From: Heligmosomoides polygyrus polygyrus
Lineage: Eukaryota; Nematoda; Chromadorea; Rhabditida; Heligmosomidae
Direction: 5' to 3'
Assembly: GCA_947396885.1 (NCBI GenBank)
Contig: OX377202.1
Location: 82,192,408 to 82,256,407, forward strand
Length of the DNA stretch: 64,000 nucleotides
Part shown: one piece after another, positions 60,401 to 64,000 of the stretch
Layout of the letters: each line of letters starts with the position of its first letter
How positions within the stretch are numbered: the first letter of the stretch is position 1
The notes under the pieces: model-generated
The model's input: only the letters and a program-made list of their open reading frames with translations
Told to the model about the DNA's origin: nothing
Database searches by the model: none
Translations under genes and position numbers: made by a program

Positions 60401-63284
60401 TCTTTATACTCGTAGAACAGTCGCACAAAACGGTATTGGAAAAAACTATAAAAGGGGGAACTCTGGGTACCTGCCTGATCTCACATTTTGAGACGCCTTG
60501 TTGATGGTCATCTTGAATGATAATTCGATACCTGTCCTTACTTCACATCCTGTAGATAATTTGCTGCTGAAGGCTTGTTTATCTTTCTGCGTTTATTGAT
60601 GTTGAAGTGTCTGTTTTACATTGCAGTTTTACACTACATTCTTTGAACTTTAGCTGTTGGCCTCTTGAAGTTGAAACGTATAAGGTTTTCCTTTTCCCTT
60701 TTTCATTTGAAATAATGTTTTGCAGCTAATTGTATTTTTAACGAAATTTAACGATTTCCGGAATTTTAACGAAAGTTTTCCATTAAAAAATTTCGTTAAA
60801 AAATTGAACCACAGAATTTTGTGTGCACCCCTGATGGGGGATGGGTCCGCGAAGCATTGTCTAGTTTTGTGAGCAATTCGTAGAGATAAAGGAAGATAAT
60901 CGCCTCCTAACCTCTCCTTTCGAGTTTTACTTCCATGTTTCCTTTCTCGACGGAAGGCAGCGGACCTCACTTGCCTTCACATTGCTTGTCTTTCTGCTCA
61001 ACCGCGCGCTATGAACGTTGGTATTGGTGCATGTTGCGTATCATAGGTGGTCCAGTAGATCCGGCATGCCTGTAGAACTCGCAAAAGAAAATTGGATCTC
61101 TTGTTCAGTGCTTCCACCTGCAAGTTAGACATGGACGTTGAATTGGAAGTTCGAAACCGAAACAGCTAACATAAGATATTCGTTTCGGGAGAGATTGCGT
61201 CTTCCAATTTCTGCTGTGAGTGTGAGGTTAATAATAGACGCAGGCAGATGACGGAATGTATAGCAGTTGACACTGCGCTTGAAGGACCTCATGATGAAAT
61301 CCATCAACAGCAAAATTGCGTGAACGGGTATTTGACGAGTTCTTTCTGTTGGGAGAGGGAGGGAAGAATATGAGTTGAGTTCGTTTTGGTTATGGGTCGC
61401 CTGACACATACCAATCAACTGAAGGAGAGGTGTATATCAGAGAAGGATGTGGAGGGGAAGCTGTGCGGAGCGAAAGAGGCAACAAGTTCGCACTGATCCT
61501 ACAGGAGCTGTAGTTGAGCCTGTTAGAGATGAAGCTTCGTTGCGAATGTCAGCTCTTATATGCAGGAATACAGAAGAATGAAAGAGTTCTTAGGGAAACA
61601 GGGTAAGGAGCCTCGGACTGGGGAGATTAGAGTGATCTCGCAGGGGCGAGGCTATAAAAAGCTAGAAATGGTAGGGTGGACTCCCTTCGGCATGTGACGG
61701 CTACTAGGAACCGGAATTGGCGGATAGGTGCACCAAGCAGCAGTGCCAGGCCGTGGCAGTGCGGATACCCTGCCAAATTTTGCCGACGGGGGAGGGGTGT
61801 AGGGACGACCCTACCTCAGATCGTCCATATTTGTGCGAGCTGGGTCCGGAAAACACCGAACTCCTGCGAAAAAAAGGAAATGGGTTGAGTGACCTGGTTG
61901 GTCACTGGAATGAGATGTTGGAGGAGACCGGTTGCAGGGTAGAAGGAACGAAGAAATGAAAGGATGTGATCTATAGAGCCGAGGATCCTTATTACGGCTC
62001 ATGTTTTGCGTTGTTGCTTTCTGCAAAGTCGTAGATCTGGAGAGAAGGGTCCATCTCCACTCCATCTGACGAGGTCGCATTGCGAGAGTGCCATTTCAGA
62101 GGCTTCATTGTGGAGAACTTCATTGGCCCGTCCATACTGAAGAATTACATCCTGGAGCGGTTCACCGACGCGACTTACTACTATTTGTTCCGCAAACGGG
62201 TACGTCGTGAGAGCTGCGTAAGCCTTGTGTCCTTGGCTCATCTCTTGTCTTTTCAGGTAGCACAGCAACTGGCTGTCCTCAGTGTGCTAGAAATGGTTGT
62301 GCACTTGTCTCCTCTCTTCCTTGACGATATGTATATTCGGACGTCGACGGCTCAGCTGGCTGCTCCGCGGTATAAATTCACTTTGAATAGAGGTAAGCGT
62401 TCGTTGTATGTTTGCTTCAATCGCATTCATTGTTCTATATACGCTCGTACCCTAAGATGGTACTTTTTGCAGGCCCCAAGCCGATCGTTCCGTTCCGGTT
62501 AACTCCGAACTTCCAGTGGTTCCTTGGAATGGCTATAGAAGGTGCGGGATATTGCGTTGTTAACAATCTTTTACAGTAACGGTCTGGTAGGGCAAAGTAA
62601 ACGATTTACCAGGATCCAACACATTCGTTTTAACCTTCAAATGGCTGTTACCGAGACCACAAGCTGTTGTTTGATGTTGTTTCGATGGGTTTGAAACTCG
62701 TATTAACGTAGAGTATCCTGTAAGATAAGCAGGGGGTGCGTGTTCGAGCCCCTGGCGCTAGGGTATGGTCGCAACAAAGCAACGTTATAAAGGCTTACTC
62801 ATGGTTTCTTTGAAGCACTAAACTTCTACGGAGGTTCCATATCTTAAAGCTAATGGACAGTGAATAGCCCATGAACGTATTTCTAGACATTTCTAGGCAC
62901 AGCATGGAGTTGTGCAGTAGTCCCACAGCTTTTGTTGGAATCGCTGCCTTGTTCTGCTTCTTTTTTGTTTTTTATTCGGTGTCTCGTAATCGAAGCTGCC
63001 TTCAGCCTTCTGAGCGTATTGCCGTACCCCGCTCTTGAAGCCTCTATTCTAGGCGACTTTTTATGGGCAGCTGCGGCAGTTGTTCGATGTCTTTTCCGCC
63101 GCGACCAACATCTTCTGCTGCGGCCGTTAATACTGGACGAGATAGTTACTGACGGTAATCACGATCAGGTAGGTCAACCGCAAATAACAACGGCGACTTT
63201 ATGTAAAACTATACACTTATCTTTAGGGTAGCAGCTGTGCTGAGGCCAATGGGTTTATCGCGAAAGTGACTGCAGAGACCACCA
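10845..63284 (+). CDS. trr-1: TRRAP/TRR-1 orthologue, giant PIKK-like scaffold protein (91 exons in window, 3' end beyond window)
   Basis: TRRAP is a catalytically dead PI3K-like kinase that docks transcription activators to NuA4/TIP60 and SAGA-type histone acetyltransferases in the nucleus (family knowledge). I chained 91 GT-AG exons whose phases all agree, from ATG 10845 to 63284: about 11,629 nt or 3,876 codons, versus ~3,830-3,860 in vertebrates. The order is HEAT repeats (to ~residue 2700), FAT domain (exons 63-80) and PI3K-like domain (exons 83-90). Diagnostic matches to TRRAP include [66 protein letters not shown] and PFRLTPNF. No GxGxxG, HRD or DFG kinase motifs are present, as expected for TRRAP. 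The stop codon and FATC-type end are off the right edge. The exon structure is my own reading and a few junctions are uncertain (see exon blocks). Confidence 0.95.
11171..11724 (+). other. trr-1 intron 2, no recognisable feature
   Basis: 554 nt between exons 2 and 3. No repeat or RNA gene seen. Confidence 0.6.
12104..12993 (+). other. trr-1 intron 4, no recognisable feature
   Basis: 890 nt, AT-rich toward the 3' end with a good acceptor (ATTTTTTTCAG). Nothing else recognised. Confidence 0.6.
13668..14318 (+). other. trr-1 intron 8
   Basis: 651 nt. A possible exon-like piece follows a TTTCAG at ~13687 ([12 protein letters not shown]), but it has no counterpart in TRRAP and is not needed for phase, so I treat the whole interval as intron. 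Confidence 0.6.
15426..17197 (+). other. trr-1 intron 12 (1.8 kb), AT-rich, unclassified repeat remnants
   Basis: It begins with a (TATTT)n-like run near 15528-15545 and contains diverged sequence that includes a CACATCAGTCAGCTAT stretch resembling one at 39398-39413, so it probably holds an old LINE tail. No coding remnant could be identified. Confidence 0.45.
17198..18552 (+). CDS. trr-1: trr-1 exons 13-18: HEAT region (residues ~658-893)
   Basis: Exons: 17198-17258, 17634-17710, 17813-17925, 17994-18101, 18151-18347, 18402-18552. The reading through [32 protein letters not shown] and [13 protein letters not shown] to [16 protein letters not shown] follows TRRAP nearly residue by residue. 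The intron between exons 16 and 17 is only 49 nt. An open frame running on after exon 13 (to 17461) is intron, not exon: splicing 17258 to 17634 restores the TRRAP match. Confidence 0.9.
18553..19898 (+). repeat. trr-1 intron 18 with a copy of a dispersed AT-rich repeat
   Basis: Segments 18620-18920, 19040-19100 and 19560-19690 resemble parts of 33100-33770 and 38640-39010 (shared stretches such as TGCTTTCCTGCAC and CAGGTTGAACTAGTCG versus CAGGTTAGGCTAGTCA). This is a diverged non-coding interspersed family; its class is unknown to me. A pyrimidine-rich stretch lies at 19322-19404. Confidence 0.5.
19899..21345 (+). CDS. trr-1: trr-1 exons 19-25: HEAT region (residues ~894-1119)
   Basis: Exons: 19899-19988, 20379-20488, 20585-20733, 20780-20843, 20920-21015, 21102-21147, 21222-21345. 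Landmarks are [28 protein letters not shown] and [12 protein letters not shown]. The exon 24/25 junction is the weakest in the gene. Phase is kept by a donor at 21148, but the protein similarity seems to continue to about 21195, which would leave a 26-nt GT-AG interval and an in-frame stop at the join. Either the worm protein is shorter here or bases are missing from the assembly. Confidence 0.8.
19989..20378 (+). other. trr-1 intron 19, no recognisable feature
   Basis: 390 nt, T-rich; nothing identified. Confidence 0.55.
21505..21760 (+). repeat. tRNA-derived SINE copy, diverged, in trr-1 intron 25
   Basis: It has the family core (TTGGCACCAGACGCTCCAGG, GAAGGATAAAACGTTGAG, TAGAAGTGGAGTGCGTGGCG) and ends in a CCCTTATCC tail. 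The 5' tRNA-like head is degraded. Same orientation as the gene. Confidence 0.65.
21772..23777 (+). CDS. trr-1: trr-1 exons 26-35: HEAT region (residues ~1120-1618)
   Basis: Exons: 21772-21943, 22005-22178, 22235-22324, 22387-22476, 22531-22624, 22701-22887, 22948-23046, 23081-23291, 23336-23515, 23580-23777. This dense cluster has introns of about 34-76 nt; the 34-nt one (23047-23080) is required to join ALAISG to [11 protein letters not shown] in frame. Matches to TRRAP include [13 protein letters not shown] and [16 protein letters not shown]. The acceptor of exon 34 (ATGAAG|GC) is atypical. Several competing open frames in this stretch do not match TRRAP and were left out. Confidence 0.83.
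23778..24938 (+). other. trr-1 intron 35, no clear feature
   Basis: 1.16 kb. A short segment near 24476-24506 (AAAGAACTTCAGGATGTGG) resembles one at 31680-31710, suggesting an old dispersed repeat. Nothing else recognised. Confidence 0.5.
24939..25408 (+). CDS. trr-1: trr-1 exons 36-37: HEAT region (residues ~1619-1742)
   Basis: Exons 24939-25151 (71 codons, starting [13 protein letters not shown]) and 25250-25408 (53 codons). Both are in phase 0, and both align with the region of TRRAP that follows PFREPLIKFL and leads to QAIKIISIIVK. Confidence 0.88.
25409..26716 (+). other. trr-1 intron 37 with unclassified repeat remnants
   Basis: 1.3 kb. Two related segments (about 25710-25780 and 26450-26530) share a CCAG-TTGATGAATATG / CCAGCCCATGGATATG theme, and there is a short TG-rich run (26008-26035). 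No coding remnant. Confidence 0.45.
26717..27559 (+). CDS. trr-1: trr-1 exons 38-42: HEAT region (residues ~1743-1944)
   Basis: Exons: 26717-26862, 26922-27033, 27090-27251, 27313-27387, 27447-27559. Short introns (53-61 nt) and clean GT-AG junctions throughout. Landmarks [27 protein letters not shown] and [14 protein letters not shown] match TRRAP. The block ends in phase 2 and resumes 1.2 kb downstream. Confidence 0.92.
27560..28760 (+). other. trr-1 intron 42, no recognisable feature
   Basis: 1.2 kb with short open frames on both strands that have no family resemblance I can name. Confidence 0.5.
28761..31024 (+). CDS. trr-1: trr-1 exons 43-53: HEAT region (residues ~1945-2384)
   Basis: Exons: 28761-28914, 28973-29154, 29211-29324, 29377-29491, 29580-29649, 29958-30055, 30146-30276, 30333-30459, 30521-30598, 30671-30807, 30913-31024. 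All junctions keep phase. Matches to TRRAP include [47 protein letters not shown] and [15 protein letters not shown]. Exon 47 encodes a short polar linker corresponding to the serine-rich spacer of vertebrate TRRAP. Confidence 0.92.
32705..33001 (+). repeat. tRNA-derived SINE copy
   Basis: Pol III internal promoter boxes are visible: box A TAGCACAGTCGG at 32711-32722 and box B GGTTCGAATTT at 32761-32771. A ~200-bp unrelated body follows (CCTCCGGGGTCGGTAAATTG, CATCGGCTGGCCACCGC), then a (ATCCTTT)n tail. Flanks share an imperfect duplication (CTTCGCCGTCC / CTTTGCCATCC). Sense to trr-1. Confidence 0.85.
33060..33790. repeat. Dispersed AT-rich repeat, copy 2
   Basis: Resembles parts of 18620-19690 and 38460-39110; shared stretches include GCACGTTGCGATTTTCATT and TTGCTGCTTTCCTGCAC. 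Class unknown. Confidence 0.5.
33824..34125 (+). repeat. tRNA-derived SINE copy with target-site duplication
   Basis: Box A TAGCGCAGTTGG (33831-33842) fits the tRNA consensus perfectly and box B is GGTTCGGATTT (33883-33893). The element is ~302 bp and ends in CCTTATCCTTATTCTT. It is bracketed by CTACCATTGG (33814-33823) and CTACCATTAG (34126-34135), a 9/10 target-site duplication that supports LINE-style retroposition. Confidence 0.88.
34628..34962 (+). CDS. trr-1: trr-1 exons 54-55 (residues ~2385-2471)
   Basis: Exons 34628-34697 and 34772-34962. Exon 54 ([19 protein letters not shown]) matches the SLQKMVREHL region of TRRAP; it sits after a 3.6-kb repeat-filled intron and uses an AAG acceptor and a GTTGGT donor, the same unusual donor as exon 3. 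Exon 55 continues with [15 protein letters not shown]. Confidence 0.85.
35188..35478 (+). repeat. tRNA-derived SINE copy, diverged
   Basis: Head GCGCGTGAAAGCGCAATCGG retains a decayed box A; the body keeps GAGGTCAGTGAATTGGTA and CGGGTGGCCACCGCA. Sense to trr-1. Confidence 0.7.
36027..37998 (-). pseudogene. Broken reverse transcriptase of the CR1-like element
   Basis: Two RT pieces are separated by the foldback insertion. The RT catalytic motif is YVDD in the upstream piece. The coding sequence lacks its 5' portion and cannot make a full protein. It once copied its own RNA at target sites (family knowledge). Confidence 0.7.
36379..37632. mobile_element. 1.25-kb foldback DNA element with ~600-bp inverted arms
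   Basis: The left end CAGGGTGTCTCAAAAAATGT and the right end, read in reverse complement as AAGGGTGTCTCGAAAAAATG, pair along nearly the whole element. Inner arms also match (ACATTAACTTCTGCTGTGC at ~36893 against GCACAGCACAGGTTAATGTG at ~37107). A TA dinucleotide flanks both ends (36377-36378 and 37633-37634), as in Tc1/mariner-type insertion. It interrupts the CR1-like RT. No transposase frame is seen, so it is non-autonomous. Confidence 0.85.
38460..39110. repeat. Dispersed AT-rich repeat, copy 3
   Basis: Resembles 33100-33770; it shares GCACGTTGCGGTTTTCATT and AAATTGCTGCTTTC. Class unknown. Confidence 0.5.
39930..40410 (+). CDS. trr-1: trr-1 exons 56-58 (residues ~2472-2591)
   Basis: Exons 39930-39994, 40057-40183, 40242-40410. 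They encode [24 protein letters not shown] and [19 protein letters not shown], aligning with the end of the HEAT superhelix of TRRAP. They are preceded by a 5-kb intron holding a CR1-like fragment and a large foldback. Confidence 0.92.
40789..41068 (-). mobile_element. Possible Tc1/mariner-type fragment inside the foldback
   Basis: It begins TA-CAGGGTGTTCCAAAATAACG on the plus strand, a terminus style shared with the 36379 element. The minus strand encodes a short transposase-like C-terminal peptide ([19 protein letters not shown]). It sits between the two direct repeats. The right-hand end is not defined. Confidence 0.4.
41565..41990. repeat. Copy of the foldback family seen at 10029-10491
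   Basis: The left end GGGCTAATTGAGGTGCTGAT and the right end CCATCCAAAATAACATTGC, followed by a T-rich GGCCTCACCTC segment, mirror the copies upstream of trr-1. Confidence 0.55.
42254..42279 (+). repeat. Poly-G tract
   Basis: A run of G interrupted by a single A. It could form a G-quadruplex on the coding strand of the intron; its length is prone to sequencing error. Confidence 0.85.
43015..43816 (+). CDS. trr-1: trr-1 exons 59-62 (residues ~2592-2744)
   Basis: Exons 43015-43061, 43209-43395, 43524-43613, 43683-43816. Exon 59 (47 nt) is small but is needed to restore phase between exons 58 and 60. It and the start of exon 60 form an acidic linker ([20 protein letters not shown]) like that of vertebrate TRRAP before its FAT domain. 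Exon 62 ends with [16 protein letters not shown], a strong TRRAP match. Confidence 0.88.
44778..47929 (-). mobile_element. RTE-type LINE, nearly full length (3.15 kb)
   Basis: Inserted into the mariner with a 13-bp target duplication: GCACTTATAATAC at 44765-44777 and GCAGTTATAATAC at 47930-47942 (12/13). The minus strand encodes AP-endonuclease then RT in one frame, typical of the RTE clade, and the 3' end has a short AAGT-rich tail. Length matches RTE elements (about 3.2 kb). RTE-like elements are described from hookworms (family knowledge). Confidence 0.92.
44790..47836 (-). pseudogene. RTE endonuclease-reverse transcriptase, frameshifted
   Basis: From Met at 47836 the endonuclease motifs [20 protein letters not shown] and DTGPDHH are all present. 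RT follows with [28 protein letters not shown] and FVDYRKAF. The frame shifts just after DYRKAF (about 45845), and the next frame carries [13 protein letters not shown] and [11 protein letters not shown] second shift near 45340 leads to the C-terminal [14 protein letters not shown] and [11 protein letters not shown]. Catalytic residues remain but the two frameshifts make it inactive unless they are sequencing errors. Confidence 0.9.
49220..50071 (+). CDS. trr-1: trr-1 exons 63-67: start of FAT domain (residues ~2745-2945)
   Basis: Exons 49220-49354, 49414-49536, 49596-49735, 49811-49946, 50003-50071. FAT-type helical repeats are recognisable ([53 protein letters not shown]). The join to exon 62 across the 5.4-kb mariner/RTE-bearing intron is in phase 0, and the two sides align with adjacent TRRAP residues, so no exon is missing there. 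Confidence 0.93.
50072..51022 (+). other. trr-1 intron 67
   Basis: Contains the antisense SINE at 50443-50688; nothing else recognised. Confidence 0.6.
50443..50688 (-). repeat. tRNA-derived SINE copy, antisense, with perfect 8-bp target duplication
   Basis: Read on the minus strand it starts GCGCATGTAGCGCAGCCGG (box A), continues with CTCGGTGTCGGCGAATTGGT and ends in CCTTTATCC. Flanks TCATGAGA at 50435-50442 and 50689-50696 are identical. This is the only clear antisense copy of the family in the window. Confidence 0.88.
51023..51925 (+). CDS. trr-1: trr-1 exons 68-72: FAT domain (residues ~2946-3152)
   Basis: Exons 51023-51148, 51218-51336, 51424-51538, 51600-51730, 51796-51925. Landmarks [33 protein letters not shown] and [14 protein letters not shown] correspond to the central FAT repeats. 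Exon 70 uses a weak GTCAGT donor; the open frame does run on 45 nt before a stop. Confidence 0.92.
51926..52997 (+). other. trr-1 intron 72 with a decayed SINE
   Basis: 1.07 kb. About 52405-52625 resembles the SINE body (TCCCTCCGGGGTCTTAGAAT, TAGAAATAGAATCTGTG). The rest is unassigned. Confidence 0.5.
52405..52625 (+). repeat. tRNA-derived SINE remnant
   Basis: Only the body is recognisable (CGTCCCTCCGGGGTC); the head is lost. Sense to trr-1. Confidence 0.45.
52998..53551 (+). CDS. trr-1: trr-1 exons 73-75: FAT domain (residues ~3153-3264)
   Basis: Exons 52998-53098, 53186-53320, 53450-53551. They encode [39 protein letters not shown] and [20 protein letters not shown], matching the TRRAP segment FYALKGMFLAQ...SKSRKYLA. 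Phase 2 at every junction. Confidence 0.93.
53552..54232 (+). other. trr-1 intron 75, no recognisable feature
   Basis: 681 nt, AT-rich with one GC-richer block (53790-53960). Nothing identified. Confidence 0.55.
54233..55131 (+). CDS. trr-1: trr-1 exons 76-80: end of FAT domain and linker (residues ~3265-3480)
   Basis: Exons 54233-54346, 54417-54568, 54625-54728, 54792-54889, 54954-55131. The block [20 protein letters not shown] is the nematode counterpart of the IQWLAWIPQLLTCL motif of TRRAP. Exon 79 starts [16 protein letters not shown]. Exon 80 encodes a long charged segment leading to the kinase-like domain. Confidence 0.93.
55175..55395 (+). repeat. tRNA-derived SINE remnant in trr-1 intron 80
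   Basis: Body sequence GAATTGGTACCTGACTTGTC and CTGCCTCCACGATATCTCG resembles the intact copies; the head is absent. Confidence 0.55.
55465..55695 (+). repeat. tRNA-derived SINE copy, diverged
   Basis: Head GGGGCGTTCAGCCCAGTTGA with a decayed box A, then CCATCCCTCCCTCGGGGGTC and GAAGGATACAGCTCTGGC. Sense to trr-1, in the same intron (55132-56357) as the preceding remnant. Confidence 0.6.
56358..56841 (+). CDS. trr-1: trr-1 exons 81-83: entry to PI3K-like domain (residues ~3481-3595)
   Basis: Exons 56358-56494, 56576-56675, 56734-56841. They encode [27 protein letters not shown] and [15 protein letters not shown] followed by IMAVNGK, which aligns with the N-lobe of the TRRAP pseudokinase. 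The glycine-rich ATP loop of active PIKKs is not present. Confidence 0.93.
56842..58313 (+). other. trr-1 intron 83 with simple repeats
   Basis: 1.47 kb. It holds a 23-bp tandem duplication (57217-57262, unit with GCCAAGCGATGAGTCATAAA), a poly-G run (57282-57296), a fragment of the foldback family (from ~57333, GGGGCTAATCGAGGTCGCTG) and an AT repeat (57941-57956). Confidence 0.6.
57282..57296 (+). repeat. Poly-G tract
   Basis: Fifteen consecutive G (run from 57282). Second such tract in introns of this gene. Confidence 0.8.
58314..58799 (+). CDS. trr-1: trr-1 exons 84-86: PI3K-like domain core (residues ~3596-3716)
   Basis: Exons 58314-58412, 58476-58557, 58616-58799. Landmarks [18 protein letters not shown] and [19 protein letters not shown] match ETTKRHLFFTVPRVVAVSP and the following segment of TRRAP. 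All junctions are in phase. Confidence 0.93.
59365..60833. mobile_element. hAT-like non-autonomous DNA element with nested SINE
   Basis: Ends CAGGGGTGCAC and GTGCACCCCTG form short terminal inverted repeats. Flanks ATGGGGAT (59357-59364) and ATGGGGGAT (60834-60842) look like an 8-bp target duplication with one extra G, as expected for hAT. Subterminal regions are dense in TTAACG motifs. No transposase frame is present. A related right-end fragment lies at 63650-63883. Confidence 0.75.
59640..59950 (+). repeat. tRNA-derived SINE copy nested in the hAT-like element
   Basis: Box A TAGCGCAGTCGG at 59650-59661; box B decayed; body and CCCTTATCCTTATCCTTT tail intact. Flanks CATTTTG at 59633-59639 and 59951-59957 are a likely target duplication. 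It inserted after the hAT-like element. Confidence 0.83.
62100..63284 (+). CDS. trr-1: trr-1 exons 87-91: PI3K-like domain C-lobe (residues ~3717-3876, incomplete)
   Basis: Exons 62100-62199, 62257-62392, 62473-62541, 63053-63168, 63227-63284. They encode [29 protein letters not shown] and [20 protein letters not shown]. In active kinases this lobe has HRD and DFG; neither is here, in line with TRRAP. After 63284 (phase 1, donor GTGAGT) I find no further exon up to 64000, so the last exon(s) with the C-terminal tail are outside the window. An open frame preceding exon 90 (from ~62898) is in phase but has no TRRAP similarity. Confidence 0.9.
62542..63052 (+). other. trr-1 intron 89
   Basis: 511 nt. 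The last ~155 nt are open in the phase of exon 90 after a TTTCTAG at ~62897, but the peptide shows no TRRAP similarity. Confidence 0.55.
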
Positions 63285-63394
63285 GTGAGTTTCACTTCGT
63301 TATTCGGGCAGAATGTGTTTTAGTTGCTTTATAGAATGTTTTCGTATTGGTTTCTAAGATGAAGAGAGCGCAGAATAGCAGTGTCGGAGTAGGT

Positions 63395-63620
63395 GCTGAC
63401 TGTTCCCCGAAACGAAGGTTCTTGGATCGGGTCCAGCTCAGGCCATCGATGCCCTCCATCCTCCGGGGTCGGTGATTTGGCGGCCGACCTGTCCGGAGAG
63501 TATGTCAGTGACTTGTCCATTGCCTGGACCTCAATCCTATATAAGACAATTTAAGCCAAAGTCGCATTGAAATCGCCTCGACGTTGTATCGTAAAAGTGG
63601 ATGCGTTGCGTATCTCGCAG
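63395..63620 (+). repeat. tRNA-derived SINE remnant
   Basis: Body GCCCTCCATCCTCCGGGGTC followed by GGTGATTTGGCGGCC matches the family. Lies beyond exon 91 in the next intron. Confidence 0.55.
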
Positions 63621-63649
63621 TTTTTGTGAATGCTCCAAAATTATAAGTT

Positions 63650-63883
63650 CTACGTTTGTTGATCTTGAATTGTTTGTGTTACATTGCAATGTTGCACTCC
63701 ACTCCTTGAACTTTAGCTGTTGAACTCTTGAAGTGGAAACCTATACGATTTCCTTGATTTTTTCACTTGAAATAAGGGTTTGCATCTATTTTGTATTTTT
63801 AGCGAAATTTAACGATTTACCGGAAATTTAACGAAAATTTTCCGTTAAAAAATTTAACGCCCAGAAATTTGTGTGCACCCCTG
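63650..63883 (+). repeat. Right-end fragment of the hAT-like element
   Basis: Matches 60597-60833 (shared TTGAACTTTAGCTGTTG and the TTAACG-rich end GTGTGCACCCCTG). The left end is not in the window. Confidence 0.7.
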
Positions 63884-64000
63884 GTTGGCACCGCACAAAT
63901 ATTCTTAATATCATTCAAATAAAACGGATTCCTGGATTTTACGTTGTCCTTGCACTTCAAAACAAGTTTTAAACCATTGTTTTTCCTTGAAAAATAGGGT
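63884..64000. repeat. Start of another dispersed AT-rich repeat copy
   Basis: Sequence such as TTTTAAACCATTGTTTTTCC resembles the copies in introns 18 and 53. Cut by the window edge. Confidence 0.4.

Larger units (their letters stand above)
58800..62099 (+). other. trr-1 intron 86 (3.3 kb)
   Basis: Holds the hAT-like element 59365-60833 with a nested SINE. The remaining parts (58800-59364 and 60843-62099) contain only short open frames without family resemblance. Confidence 0.6.

Noticed and set aside
61676..61959. Overlapping short open frames in intron 86
   Set aside because: No recognisable family and two frames equally open; likely chance.
1..64000. CRISPR array, prokaryotic operon, rRNA gene
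   Set aside because: No regularly spaced short repeats, no ribosome-binding-site-led operons and no rRNA-like sequence; the window is eukaryotic.

Overview
The window is nuclear DNA of a nematode, most likely a strongylid (hookworm-type) clade V worm. The evidence is a TRRAP-family host gene split into many small exons with short introns ending in TTTCAG-like acceptors, a probable spliced-leader acceptor just before its start codon, and a load of nematode-type mobile elements: Ty3/gypsy LTR, RTE-type LINE, CR1-type LINE, mariner, hAT-like and tRNA-derived SINEs. The species assignment is inference.

Layout. (1) 1-9432: two head-to-tail copies of one Ty3/gypsy LTR retrotransposon. The left copy is cut by the window edge inside protease and runs through RT, RNase H, integrase and an unusual C-terminal extension to a 470-bp LTR. 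A second, identical LTR abuts it directly (CA|TG junction) and starts the right copy, which has a PBS, leader, gag, protease and part of RT and then ends in a 200-N gap (9433-9632). (2) 9633-10844: upstream flank of the host gene, with a cluster of inverted-repeat copies, a 160-bp near-perfect hairpin and a candidate trans-splice acceptor. (3) 10845-63284 and beyond the right edge: one huge plus-strand gene, the TRRAP/TRR-1 orthologue (scaffold subunit of NuA4/TIP60 and SAGA-type acetyltransferase complexes). I could chain 91 exons in phase, about 11.63 kb of coding sequence or 3,876 codons, close to the roughly 3,830-3,860 residues of vertebrate TRRAP; the final FATC-type end lies past the window. 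(4) Everything else sits in the introns of this gene.

The introns are a stratified transposon record. A 1.26-kb mariner (44135-48561) is split by a 3.15-kb RTE LINE with a 13-bp target duplication. A CR1-like LINE fragment is split by a 1.25-kb foldback element with ~600-bp arms. A hAT-like non-autonomous element contains a tRNA-derived SINE. About ten copies of that SINE family are scattered through the gene, three with clear target-site duplications. The coding elements inside the gene (RTE, mariner, CR1) all lie antisense to it, whereas most SINE copies are sense.

How the parts relate. The host gene is a conserved, probably essential, transcriptional scaffold whose reading frame is intact despite the insertions. 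The retrotransposon upstream is apparently very young (identical LTRs, open frame) and is an independent resident. The most unusual items are the 2-LTR tandem junction, the ~400-residue extension after integrase, and the long intronic hairpin.
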